A DNA stretch of 64,000 nucleotides from Adiantum capillus-veneris (lineage: Eukaryota > Streptophyta > Polypodiopsida > Polypodiales > Pteridaceae): the NCBI GenBank assembly GCA_014529385.2, contig CM043959.1, positions 11,494,309-11,558,308 on the forward strand, given 5' to 3'. Made by a program: the position numbers and the translations under genes. Under the pieces are notes generated by a model that saw nothing but the letters and a program-made list of their open reading frames with translations, searched no databases and was not told where the DNA came from. Positions 1 through 10,498 of the stretch are shown here, one piece after another. Within the stretch, counting starts at the first letter, position 1, and each line of letters opens with the position of its first letter.

Positions 1-265
1 AGATTAGTTTCAAAGGACAACACTAATTTGTTATTATATAGAAAAATAGTCAGGTTGCATCGCTTGGGTGACACAAACGTTTAGTAAGATAGAGCTTGCC
101 GTGGTAATTACATGGGCTAGTGGGTCCATTTTGACCACAAAAAGAGGAAAGTTATCATTGAAAAGATGATAAAACTAAGAAGTAAGTCATTCCTAGTCCT
201 CCGAGTAAGTATGTCTAGTAAGATAGTCCTCCCACTGTACCAAAAACCTCCTAAGCCACCATTCT

Positions 266-1470
266 CTATGTAGCAGCTTTGGCTCCTTCATATCTAAAAT
301 TTTCCCTAGCTCCTTTCTCATACTCTTCCTTAGCCTCAAGAATGGGAGATTGTTGATTCCAATCACTAGAATTCAAGGCAGCATAGACAATGACTTGTTC
401 ATCTATCTCATCGTTTATTGAGACAAAGTTTACTGCTGCTAATTTAGGTGGATTGACAGTTGGCCTTTGAGAACAAAAATGAGAGGTAGGAGGATTTCTT
501 GCTTGGGTTGGATTTCTTCCTCTTGTTCCAAGATTTTTGAATTGTCCCTCTCGATTGGGTGGATTTTGAAGGTTAATAGGGAGGCTTTGAATTACTAGTG
601 TCATTTCCTTTAGGGAACTACGCCTTCTTATGACCAAATTCCAGGCATTCATAGCACTAAATTTTCCCTCCACTCCAAGTGTCTGGAAGAGTATTCACAT
701 GAACCAAGTGCAGTGGTGATTGGGGTTGGACAATTGGCTTTGGTATAAATGGCACTTTGGGTTCCCGGGAAGGCTGATTTGGGAAGGAAGGGAGATCATG
801 ATTCCAACTTGTTCCAGTACCTCCCTTAAAAATACTCTTGTGTTTTGACTTGGCCCGAATTAGAGCATCCGCTAGTGAGGTAGGTCGAAGGGACTCTACT
901 TCGGGAGCCAAATCTTCTCCAAGCCCAAGGATAAAGTGACTTAGATTTTTTTCCTCTATAATGAGAGGAGCATATCGTGAAAGTTGGACAAACTCCTTAT
1001 AGTAAGGTTCACCATAACTATTCCCTAGCTTGCAAGAAAGAAACGCATTCATCTTAGTGGTCGAATAGTCTAGGGGAAGATATATATGCTTGAGATTATG
1101 CTTTAACTCACCCCAGCTTTGGGTTACCTCTACTACTTGGCGAGATTGGTAGTTGAGCTTCCACCATGTTTTTGTTGGTCCTTCTAACTTAGCTCTCCCC
1201 ATTATTCCCTAAGCAACTGCATTGTAGCCAGCAAGAGCAAAGTAGTCATCCATCTAAATTATCCATTCTTCTAGTTGAGTAGGCACATCATCACCCATGC
1301 CTAAAAATGGACGTGGTTGCACAGATTTTAGCAGAGCCTTTAGATCCTTGTCACGTCCAAAATCTTCTACAAGCATTGGGGCAAGTGATATCCGATTTGG
1401 TACAAGGACAACTTGAGGTGCTGGTGGTGCTTGTGTACCACGAAGAACCAAATCTGAAGTGGTAGCTACA
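266..1470 (-). pseudogene. gypsy-type gag remnant (element C)
   Basis: Degenerate capsid-type gag of a Ty3/gypsy element. Reading leftwards, a proline-rich N-terminus (about 1451-1254) leads into a retrotransposon-gag core at 1202-657. The core has the usual spacing of Trp residues (TWWKLNY), a WGELK helix, an EFVQLSRYAP motif and a FILGL motif. The core and the N-terminal part share one frame, interrupted by TAG codons at about 1254 and 1212. A shifted frame at 673-266 continues with low-complexity residues and a possible gag/protease junction, but no DSG or DTG active site is visible before the window edge. The Met-tRNA-type primer site at 2210-2221 on the same strand fits a chromovirus-like gypsy element. 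Family assignment is inferred from motifs only. Confidence 0.6.
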
Positions 1471-2209
1471 CGCGAGTCCCGAGAAGTTCTATCTCTTCAG
1501 AGTTTATGTGGCATATTTTATGGATAGGGCAAACAAAACTACTTCCTCTTAGCGATAGGTTCATAAATATCATAAATACACAAGGGTCTCTTAAAAAGTT
1601 AGACATTTCAAATGATGGATTCTCTTTATCACATCCAAAACTACATTTGGGAAAATAATTAATGAATGATCAATAGAAACACCTCTTTAGCATTTTGTAA
1701 ATGCTATGTCCTCCCATTTCATGCTTTTCAGAGGATTATCCTTAAATATCTAGGGTTCATAGTAATCCAAAATATAATATTATTGACTTGGATTAAAAGA
1801 ATGACAGGCGAGTCCAATTCCAATACCAGTTTGTGTTTCAACAAGGGTCCGACAATAATACTTGGGATCTACTCCCAAATTTTTTTTCTATTACTATTTC
1901 TAGGTAGAGATTATCCAAATCATAGTAATGGCCCCCAAGGCATTATTCTAGAACTATAATGTACTGGGTCTCCCATATTTGTAGATTTCCTAATTCTTTT
2001 CTTTGGTAGGAAAGATGAGGTAGACAAAGTTCTTTATCATCCCCTCTTTTTTCCTTCATTCTTTTCTACAACTGCTATCTCCATTTATTCTTACACAAAG
2101 TGAAGATCTTTCTCTTCTTAATATTTCCATGTCATATTTGTCAATACCTCAATCTCTTCCTACAAAATTTCATATTGAAATTATTTGTTTGGCCAAGGAT
2201 AGTAACTAT
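1471..2209 (-). other. leader between primer site and gag of element C
   Basis: AT-rich stretch between the candidate primer-binding site and the gag remnant. The only open frames are short and unlike known proteins. Position makes it the untranslated leader of element C; I see no repeat or RNA gene here. Confidence 0.35.
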
Positions 2210-2221
2210 ACTCTAATACCA
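2210..2221 (-). promoter_or_regulatory. candidate Met-tRNA primer-binding site (element C)
   Basis: The minus strand reads TGGTATTAGAGT, matching the plant initiator-Met tRNA complement TGGTATCAGAGC at 10 of 12 bases. It lies just inside a possible LTR edge (TGTGAGGGCC on the plus strand from 2224), as expected for the inner edge of a minus-strand 5' LTR. The other LTR edge was not found. Confidence 0.45.
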
Positions 2222-2223
2222 CT

Positions 2224-4642
2224 TGTGAGGGCCATGCCAGGGACCGTCTGCGGCTGCACCATCTACAGATGAATACACCACGATTCCTAACATCCCTCCT
2301 ACTTGACTCTGACACTAAGATAGGACTCCTCCCACTCTTTGATGCAAACTCAAGGGGGTGATAACATTCACTTTTCTCTTACAAAACCCTTAACCTCAAA
2401 ATATCTTTTCTTATTGCTTTGAAATTTCTAGTCAAAGTCATCATACTAAATGTGAACTCAACCATCCAGGGTCAACTGGTGGAAGTCCTCTAATTCACCC
2501 TTGGTTCAGGTTCACTGACGCTTTTTTCTTGGCTATGGCCAAGCACAATCGTCAGAGCATTCCCTAAGATGAGTGTATTTAATAGATACACAAAGCCCGC
2601 GTTCCCAAGTTTGATTCCACTCCGTAGAATGGAATCCCTTATCCTGTTCTTGACTGGACAACATAAAATTGGGTTCAACATTCTGACCAACAAATTAACC
2701 CTCCGAAATCCACCCACACATCGAACCGTTTGATAAATGCACCCTTTCAAGGTAGGTATGATGATACTACAAAATAGTATTCCAAACATGTCAAACCAAG
2801 AACACATTTCAAGCATTTGAAAGTAGCATGCAAACTGTTGCATACCCTTGCAAGTGAGCATTTATAAGGTCGTTCCCACCTTTTTCCGTTGTAGAATATT
2901 TTACTTACTTTTTTCTTTAGTATTAGTAAAATTATCTAGTTATCTTTCAAGCAATTACATATACACCTCCAGCCATATCTTTATCCTTATCCTAGGACTT
3001 GGGTATCCTATCTCCTCTGCCACATGTGGAGGCGATGCCTTGACACAATTTTCAATTATTATTTTTCTTTATCTTGTGTGGTTTACAAAAATAATATACT
3101 CTATATTCTTTTTAAATCAATAATCTAAGAAGCAGAGCAAAGGTCCGACTGATGAGGACAATTGGGGAATAGCCCATATAGGTTCCTAGCCTTTCCAAGG
3201 TTCATTTTTACCAAAACATGTTAGAAGAGTTCCTTAATTAGATCACATACTCCTCCCTTATCCTTATCCCTTCATGGATCCATTTTCCTTCCTCCTTTTC
3301 CCGTCCACATCAGGCCTACCCAGACTGCCAATTTCCAGATGCATTCGAGGATCCCTATCACCCGGCCATGACTCACTCCCATTCAATCCTCTTTTTAGGG
3401 TAGTGAATGAACCCGAGCTCAAAACATAGACCAACGGTTATCAGTCCTAGCCAAAAAGGACCATCCCGTTGTATCCCACAGGTAAACACATGTGCTGGCC
3501 TTTTCCAAGCACGTAAGACAAACTTCACACTTAATTATTCTATGTTATGGTAGGGCTATCCACGTCAAATCTTCTCAATAAAGTTGTAATCCTAGTTTAA
3601 ATTTAGATTAAGTTCCTTAAGTTATAATCTCTTAGTTCTTAGTTCATTTTAATCTTCAATCAAACAAGACCTTAAGAAATACAATGAAACTCTTGGGAGT
3701 TTAAGGTTTTGTCTCGACGTAAGTTTCAACTTAACCCCAACTTTGACGAATCCCATTTTAATCCCTTTGCATAATTTTCCATCCATGGAAGTGATAGGAG
3801 TTTTATGTTCAAGAAACACGATCACGACATACGTGAAGCTATCCCTTACTCCCCCCTTCGAATTTTCAAAACAAACTTGAAAAAAACAATGAATATCCTT
3901 TCTACAATAAAATTTTTTCTTTGGTGTGATCTATGTATGGTAAACACAAAACTTCAGAATGGACAACTTGCAATCTTGAGAAAAATAATCATAGAACTTC
4001 CTTTGAGTGCTTATACAAGAGTGAAACCCTTCCATGCATGGTAGTGTAAGCATTAAAAAGTGCAAATTTCTTAAGAGTGGACATGCTAGTATATTGAAAA
4101 ATACTCATGAAATAGTGAAGGAATGATTAACAAATTCTTCTTTAAGAAGGGATTTAGGCATACCTTTGCTACTGTGGAGAGGATTAATTATGTAGCTAGA
4201 AGAGGCTTATGGTTTTGGGACTTTCCAATTAACAAGAGGGGGGATATCTTAAATGGAAGGAGACTCCCACTTCCAAGGAAAAACTCCTTTTATTAAGATA
4301 GAGCTACCCTTCAAAACTTAACTCTCCTTGAGAGAAGTAGTATCACCTTTACTCGATCACTGAACAAATCTTACACAAATGCTCTTTTTCTCTTTGAAAG
4401 AAGAAAATTCCTATTTCTTAAATTTAAAGGAAACCTTGTGAACCTTTCATAAGAGCATTCTTTTTATAGTACATTATAATGCCACTTTGAATAGAATGGT
4501 TAATTCCCAAAAATTTCCAATACTTAGTTGCGTTGATTATGTGACAATTATCTCATGCATCTTAAAAATTAGAAAAAGATATTTCTGGTGGGGTTTAAGG
4601 ATACGCATAGAGATTAATCATCATCCAACATGCATGCTATTT
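2224..4642 (-). other. possible 5' LTR of element C plus unassigned AT-rich DNA
   Basis: This begins at the plus-strand TGTGAGGGCC edge next to the primer site. The first part is probably the LTR of element C, but no second copy is in the window, so its length cannot be fixed. The short open frames (for example about 2490-2861 and 3805-4044) have no recognisable motif and look like chance. No RNA gene seen. Confidence 0.3.
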
Positions 4643-4920
4643 TAGTATGATCTCCAATCACCTATGGTTAAAGAGAGTTCTTTCTACTCTCTCTATGCCA
4701 TATTAGTATGGTAATCTAGAGAAGGGAACTTGAAATATAAGTATGATCTCTAGTAACCTATGCTTATAGAGAGGGATTGTTTCCTCTCTCTATGCCATAT
4801 TAGTCTAGTAATTTAGAGAACCGAACTTGAAATTTAAGCATAATCTCCAATCACCTATGGTTAAAGAGAGTGCTTTCTACTCTCTCTATGCCATATCAGT
4901 CTGGTAATCTAGAGAACTTC
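4643..4920. repeat. 97-bp tandem repeat, three copies
   Basis: Three direct copies start at 4643, 4740 and 4837, so the period is 97 bp. Each contains agtatgatctccaatcacc-like sequence, a short inverted pair (AAAGAGAG...CTCTCT), then gccatattagt and taatctagagaa. Copies differ by scattered substitutions, indicating some age. Confidence 0.8.
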
Positions 4921-5387
4921 AAACGATGGAACTTGAAATAACATCGGGGTTAGTTGTTAGTAAAATGGTTAGTTATGATTAGTAAATGAATGATAATTAG
5001 AGGGAAATAACAAAATTAAGTAGTTATTTCTTCTTCCCAAGCAAAAGGCTTGCTTATGGAAAAATAAGAGCTTAAGCATAGATTTATGTAAGCATGAAAG
5101 TAAATCACTTTCAAGCAAGTGCAAGAGCATAAAAAGAACAAGAAAACATTACCTTAGTCTGTGTATGATCTAGTCTTCTCCTTGCTTTGGATGTAGTCGG
5201 CTCTTCACTTTGCTTGAAGACCCGCAATTTGGCTACTTGGAATGAGAGAATGGTAAGAGGCAAACGGGATTCACGCTATGGAAATCTTGAGAATTAGGAG
5301 AGAGGAGAGGGAGAGGGTAGTATGAAGAAGAAGATCAAGTTTTTGACAAACTTGATGAGGGTTTTGGCCATGGCTTCTCTTGGAGAG

Positions 5388-5390
<3 letters not shown>
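4921..5390. other. unassigned AT-rich stretch
   Basis: No coding motif, tRNA or long repeat is visible. Several short open frames end in or overlap the TG microsatellite that follows and are best treated as chance. Confidence 0.4.

Positions 5391-5461
<71 letters not shown>
5391..5461. repeat. (TG)n microsatellite
   Basis: About 35 uninterrupted TG dinucleotides. The poly-Cys/Val and poly-His/Thr frames across it are artefacts of the repeat. Confidence 0.95.
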
Positions 5462-5463
<2 letters not shown>

Positions 5464-5833
5464 GAGGTCTGTGTGTGAAAGAGGTTTGGCTATGGCTTTC
5501 TCAATCTTACTCTCAAGTTTGCACCTTGATAAAAGGAAGGAGAGAAGTAACAAATGAGAAGAGAAGCCCTCTTTTTATGCACATTTTTTATAAGTGCTTT
5601 CACATATCTTGATAGCTTATCTTTCTTATCTTGATAACTTATCTTTCTTTGATAACTTATTTTACTTATCACAACTTTTTGAGCAAGTTACTTACTCACC
5701 TTATCCTTATCTTCTCCTTTCCTCTAGTTTTTTTTTTCCTTTTCCCTTATCTTATCTTTTCTTTTATGCAATTTTTTCTCAAAATGAAAAGCTAATTTCC
5801 TATGCATTGGTTATGTCCATATTCCTATGGCAT
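5462..5833. other. T/C-rich left flank of element A
   Basis: Pyrimidine-rich sequence with several variants of a cttatctttctt motif near 5600-5760. It ends at the target site of element A. Nothing coding was recognised. Confidence 0.4.
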
Positions 5834-5838
5834 AAGCC

Positions 5839-6466
5839 TGTGGGACGAATGTCTAACCTCACCATCCTACCTTATTGCAGTATTAGCGAGGACAACGATT
5901 AAACTGTACAGCATTGGATTTTTAACCTAGTCGTTTTGACCCAGAATGCATCTAAATGCTTAGCAATGATGTCCCAATACCCCACCTATGCTTATTTTTT
6001 GATTTAAAAGTGTAAATTCCTAATTATGATGAAGTTAGGCCGCAGGTCGACGACGCCAAAAGCTACGAAATATTGTGATGTGTTTACGTCAATGCGTAGA
6101 GCTCTTACCTACGGTTGCAATGCAACAAACGCGTCTGCAATGTGACAACCGAGGAGGGAGTAGGAAGCGTAAAAAGGAGAGGAGTGAGCATCGTTAGCTC
6201 ATGTTGTGTATTTCTTATCCAAAACTTACAAAAATTGGCTTTTATACCTTAGCCAAGGTTTTTTGGGTGGTCAAAACTAATAATCTGGAGTTCTACCAAA
6301 GCTGGGAAATGATAGGCTGATACAATCTAGAAGCTTGTAGCCTTGATTCATTAATTACAGAGTTTATTCGAGAAAATAGGAGTTACAATATTCCCGATTT
6401 ATCAAAATAATAAGTGTTTTCCAGAGAACTCCAAAAAATGGTGTCTGTGTTAGCTTGCTGCTAACA
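5839..6466 (-). repeat. 3' LTR of element A (short copy)
   Basis: 628 bp, alignable along its length with the 5' LTR at 35104-36005 (shared stretches include ctaaatgcttagcaatgatg and caacaaacgcg). It lacks about 260 bp that the other copy carries at about 35173-35432, so it is either deleted or the other copy has gained sequence. The missing part includes a TATA-like element. Many substitutions separate the copies, so the insertion is old. Confidence 0.85.
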
Positions 6467-6485
6467 TTACCCCCCTCCTCGCCTG
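6467..6485 (-). promoter_or_regulatory. polypurine tract of element A
   Basis: The minus strand reads GGCGAGGAGGGGGGTAA directly before the 3' LTR start TGTTAGC. This is the expected place and composition for the plus-strand primer of an LTR retrotransposon. Confidence 0.8.
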
Positions 6486-7548
6486 TGTCATCCCTTGACA
6501 CAGCTTTATGGACTAAAATAATCTTCGGGTTGACGACGACTGGTGAGGTGGTCTTTAAGCGCATTCAATGCCTTCTAGTATTTGATTTTTCTTTCTTTAT
6601 CTGGCACTTACAGAAATTTCATGGTCACTCTGTTCTTCAGCTCCACCACTGAGTAGCCTACAAATCTGGATGTGAGGTTGCTGATCACTGGTGCAAAGAT
6701 CTTTGTTTGCCAAGTGAAGAATCCAGTGTAGAAAGCTTCCCGAAATGCCAACATATTATGTGATAGCAAGAACATACACCGGGCGTAGAAGCCATAGAGT
6801 ACTTCTGCGAAAGGCTGACCACTGAGATCATAGCATAACCCTTTATTTCCCTCAAGGAATGACATCCACAGGGCGCCTACTTGCTCTGGCTCATGAAAAA
6901 CGTCAATACAAGTGAGTAGCATTCGGGATATCTTGTATAACATTGCGCATGAGAGATCTGGTAGACTCTTGAAGAAAGACATGGTGCCCATTAGGGTTTT
7001 CACCATGTATTCCTCTGTGACTTGTCCTTTCTCTGGAGATGGCAGTCTTGGGTAGTTTAGCCAGGTTGACCTCTTCTTTATTAGTGCCTCATGCTCTTCA
7101 TCCACTCAGCTGTTCATCTTTTGCCTTGCAAGCACCTCGTCATTAGACTGCCAATCCTCCTGTCTTGCCAGCTGAGTGGATGTGCCTGAAGTCTCATGTG
7201 TGTCTTTTGGATGTGTCGTAGCTACTGGTTCTTCTTGCATGGAGGTAGAGGGTTGGGCTTCTTTTTCTTTGTCATCCTGAGGCTTTGTGGATGCCTCGGT
7301 TGTTTCTTGCTATGTGGAAATAGAGGGTGTTTCGGCCTTCTCTTGTTGTGTTGCAGTAGAGGGTGTTGGCTCAGATTTTGTTGTCTCTTCTGGTGCAGGT
7401 TCATTTGCCTTTTTCTCTTCAGGATTTTGCATATTTGTTGCTTTCTCTTGTTCCGGCTCACCTCCTTTCTTTCTCTTGCTGGTTAGCCTCTTGTGCAGAT
7501 TCTGTCTCTTTGGTGGACTCTGATTCTTCATTGGTCTCTTTATCTGTA

Positions 7549-7553
7549 GGGTG
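7549..7553. repeat. copia target-site duplication (left)
   Basis: GGGTG immediately before the 5' LTR, repeated at 13297-13301 immediately after the 3' LTR. The insertion lies inside the extra ORF of element A. Confidence 0.95.
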
Positions 7554-7727
7554 TGTTAAAGAATATGATGTTAAAGAATATGTCCATTGTGCTATGGGCG
7601 GCTGAACACTGACTATACTATGTTGTAAATATACTTTGGATAATAGTTCAAAAGAGAAGAAGAGAAGAGCAGCTCGTTGAATGGCTGCTGCAGGGTAACG
7701 ATTGTGTGTGTGTGTGTGTGTCTCGAT

Positions 7728-7760
<33 letters not shown>

Positions 7761-7800
7761 GTCTTCTTTCCTACCTTCTCCATCACCTGCGCACTCTACA
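7554..7800 (+). repeat. copia 5' LTR
   Basis: 247 bp, TG...CA ended, with two GT microsatellite tracts (about 7703-7759) that make it 16 bp longer than the 3' copy. It opens with a short internal direct repeat (gttaaagaatatg). Confidence 0.95.
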
Positions 7801-7803
7801 AAG

Positions 7804-7815
7804 TGGTATCAGAGC
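7804..7815 (+). promoter_or_regulatory. copia primer-binding site, tRNA-iMet
   Basis: TGGTATCAGAGC, a perfect 12-base match to the 3' end complement of plant initiator-Met tRNA, three bases inside the 5' LTR. Confidence 0.95.
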
Positions 7816-8704
7816 TCAGTTTAAGGAGCTACAATCAATACACAGGTTTCCGCAGCTCTGGAAAACAGCAAAAAAGAGAGGTTTTTTGGTCATAACTCCC
7901 TCACCCGAACTCGGAATACAGTGATCCAGGAGTCTATCTTTATGTTTTTGGGCGTTCCGGACGCATTGGCATACTCAGAGTTTCCAAAATCTGCAATTTT
8001 CTGCAGCAAACAGCCAGCTCAGACAAGCATAGGAGATGTCCAGTTTTGCACTCGGCATTAGATTTACAGGTTACAGGTGAAGAATTCACCATTTACACAG
8101 GTTTTGGAGAGCGACATAGAGCTTTTGCATCATGATATTGTGTTATCGAAGATTATGTTTGGTTGTTGTGGGTCCGTTATAGACAGCCGCCTATGTAAGA
8201 AAGGTTGTGGGAAGAAGTTGAGGCGGTTATATTATCAGATTGAGTACTTTGTGGTTATGTATGGATATGCGGTCAATGTATTTTGGAAAACTGCAGCCTT
8301 TGTGAGGATCGAGTGAGGTTTTTTGAAGCCTTTCCTTGGGAGCTTTGGTACCTTGGCAAGGTAGATTAGGTACTGGAGCGAACCCCCGACTAGCCCCGTG
8401 AAAGACCTCATATGTCGTTTACGACTATGGGAAGAAGGTGGATGTATGGATATGTGGTACAGGACAGCGTATGGATTGCATTTGCATACAGGTCCATGTG
8501 GACATTGTTTTAGAGTATTTATGCATAGTACTGAGTCAGTCTGTGGCAAAGTGAGTCAGTGGATTTTCCCTTGGCAGTGAGAGATTTTTTGTCAGTGTTT
8601 ATGAGCACTTTGGTTGAGATTGTCACTTGAGATATTGTCCAAATACAAACGAAACTCTGCCGAAATTTTATCAAAATCCTTTGAAAGAAATTGAGAGAGT
8701 GAAG
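7816..8704 (+). other. copia untranslated leader
   Basis: 889 bp between the primer site and the gag ATG. It contains several short ORFs but no recognised domain. The first in-frame ATG of the long ORF is at 8705; the open frame extends upstream to 8627 but without an ATG. Confidence 0.8.
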
Positions 8705-10498
8705 ATGACAGAAAGTTCAACTCAAGTCACACAGATTGTTGGAGAGAAGCTGACCAGAGAGAACTACAGCATATGGTCTTACAAGATGGAGAACTTTATC
8801 ATGGGCAAAGGTTTATGGGATTATATTACAGGTGAACAAGAGTGTCCCGAGGTTGGTTTGGAACCAAATAGAGAGAATTTTGAAGCACATAAAACATGGC
8901 AAGCAGGAGTAGAAGCTTACAAGAAGTGGATCGAGAATTCAAGGAAAGTGATGCATTGGATTTCACTATGCATTAGTGACTTCTTTATACCACATGTGAA
9001 GAAGGCTCAATCTCCAAAGGAAGCATGGGAGATACTAGCAAGAATGAACAGCTCCAATACAGAACCACGAAAAGTTCACTTGAAGCAAAGGTTACATTGT
9101 GTATGGCGAGGAAATAGATCCATATCAGATTATGTGATAGAGATAAAGCAAATACAGGAAGATCTTGCGAGTATTAATGTTGAAGTTCCAGATGATGACT
9201 TAGTTTCAGTGACATTGAATGGTTTGGGACCGGAATACAAGTCATTGGATACATCTATATCTGTTCGAGGACACATGCCTGATTTTGAAGAGTTAGTAAA
9301 CCTTTGTTTGCAAGAAGAGGTGAAGTTAGGCAAGTCAGGTCCTTCTACATCAAATAAAAATTCCAGAGATCAGGTTTTTTACTCTAGAGGTCGTGGAAAC
9401 AATAGAGGTGGAAGAGGAAACTATGGTCGTGGAAACAATGTTGGAAGAGGTCAATGGCAAAACCAACAAAGTCAAAGTTACAACGATTATAGCCAAAGAG
9501 GCAGGGGGAGAGCCCGAACTCGTAGACGTGGAGGTGGACGATTTGTACATCCTCAAAGAGATGGATATTGTAACAGATGTGGCATTTATGGCCACTTTGA
9601 AAGAGAATGTTACACAAGGCTAAATCAAAATCGTGATCGTGGTGGAAGAGGGCGAGGTTATGGCAGACATGGAGGAAACTTTGTTGGATACAATCCTCGT
9701 GATCAAAATATATATGACAATAGGTCGAGTGGACATTTATTTCCTATGGAGCATGTTGTTGGAAGCATGGTGGAACCACATCATACAGATGATTGGTATT
9801 TAGATAGTGGTGCCACAAATCATATGACATATCATGGTGAATGTTTTGACAGAAAAGAGAAGTTAGAAGAGGATGAGTTTGTCGCTACAGGTGATGATAC
9901 TATGCATCGGATTACACGTGTTGGTTCAGTTCCATTGCTAGAAAAAGACGGGACATACAACACATTGGGAGATGTTCTATATGTGCCTTCAATCACAAAG
10001 AATTTAGCATCAGTTGGACAAATGACAGATCAAGGGTTGCAAGTCCGTTTTAATCGTTATGGCTGCTTCATAGAGGAGTTTCACAACGGCAGACCAGGCA
10101 AGATATTGGCATGTGGAAGAAAGAAAGGTCGCTTGTTCTCATTGGAAGCTGGAGATCCATGTTTACACAGTGGTATGTATGCAAACAAATCAGCCACTCA
10201 AGATGATTGGGCAGAGTTATGGCATAAGAGGATTGGTCATGTCAATTTTAGAAGATTAAAGCATATGCAATCAAATAAAATTGTACGTGGATTACCAAAG
10301 TTTGGCAGATTGAATTTTGATCATGTTTGTGAAGCTTGTCAATTTGGAAAGCAATCTCGTTTACCATTTCCAAAGAGGGGGAGAATTAGCCAAAGTCCTT
10401 TGGAAATTGTTCATTCAGATATTTGGGGACCTTGTGATCATGCTACGCCAAATGGTTGTCGATATTTTATCACATTTACGGATGATTACAGCAGATGA
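8705..10498 (+). CDS. copia Gag-protease-integrase (N-terminal part)
   Basis: Starts at ATG 8705 (MTESSTQVTQIVGEKL), 597 codons. It carries a UBN2-type gag, an Arg/Gly-rich RNA-binding stretch, and a zinc knuckle CNRCGIYGHFEREC near residue 288. Next come the aspartic protease active site DSGATNH near residue 367, a GAG-pre-integrase HHCC zinc domain (LWHKRIGH ... CEACQFGK), and the first integrase catalytic Asp in HSDIWGP. The frame ends at TGA 10496-10498, right after the conserved DDYSR. One base is missing relative to the downstream frame, which opens with an ATG overlapping the stop (ATGA). The gene product supplies capsid, maturation protease and part of integrase. The break is probably a recent 1-bp deletion. 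Confidence 0.9.
   Translation: MTESSTQVTQIVGEKLTRENYSIWSYKMENFIMGKGLWDYITGEQECPEVGLEPNRENFEAHKTWQAGVEAYKKWIENSRKVMHWISLCISDFFIPHVKKAQSPKEAWEILARMNSSNTEPRKVHLKQRLHCVWRGNRSISDYVIEIKQIQEDLASINVEVPDDDLVSVTLNGLGPEYKSLDTSISVRGHMPDFEELVNLCLQEEVKLGKSGPSTSNKNSRDQVFYSRGRGNNRGGRGNYGRGNNVGRGQWQNQQSQSYNDYSQRGRGRARTRRRGGGRFVHPQRDGYCNRCGIYGHFERECYTRLNQNRDRGGRGRGYGRHGGNFVGYNPRDQNIYDNRSSGHLFPMEHVVGSMVEPHHTDDWYLDSGATNHMTYHGECFDRKEKLEEDEFVATGDDTMHRITRVGSVPLLEKDGTYNTLGDVLYVPSITKNLASVGQMTDQGLQVRFNRYGCFIEEFHNGRPGKILACGRKKGRLFSLEAGDPCLHSGMYANKSATQDDWAELWHKRIGHVNFRRLKHMQSNKIVRGLPKFGRLNFDHVCEACQFGKQSRLPFPKRGRISQSPLEIVHSDIWGPCDHATPNGCRYFITFTDDYSR

Noticed and set aside
5322-5612. Open frames with long Cys-Val or His-Thr runs
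   Set aside because: They are translations of the TG microsatellite, with no flanking domain.
6608-7105. Retroviral envelope gene
   Set aside because: Correct position, but no signal peptide, membrane anchor or cleavage site could be seen.
7196-7605. Plus-strand Phe/Leu/Cys-rich frames that look membrane-like
   Set aside because: They are antisense to the Lys/Glu-rich linker of element A's extra ORF.
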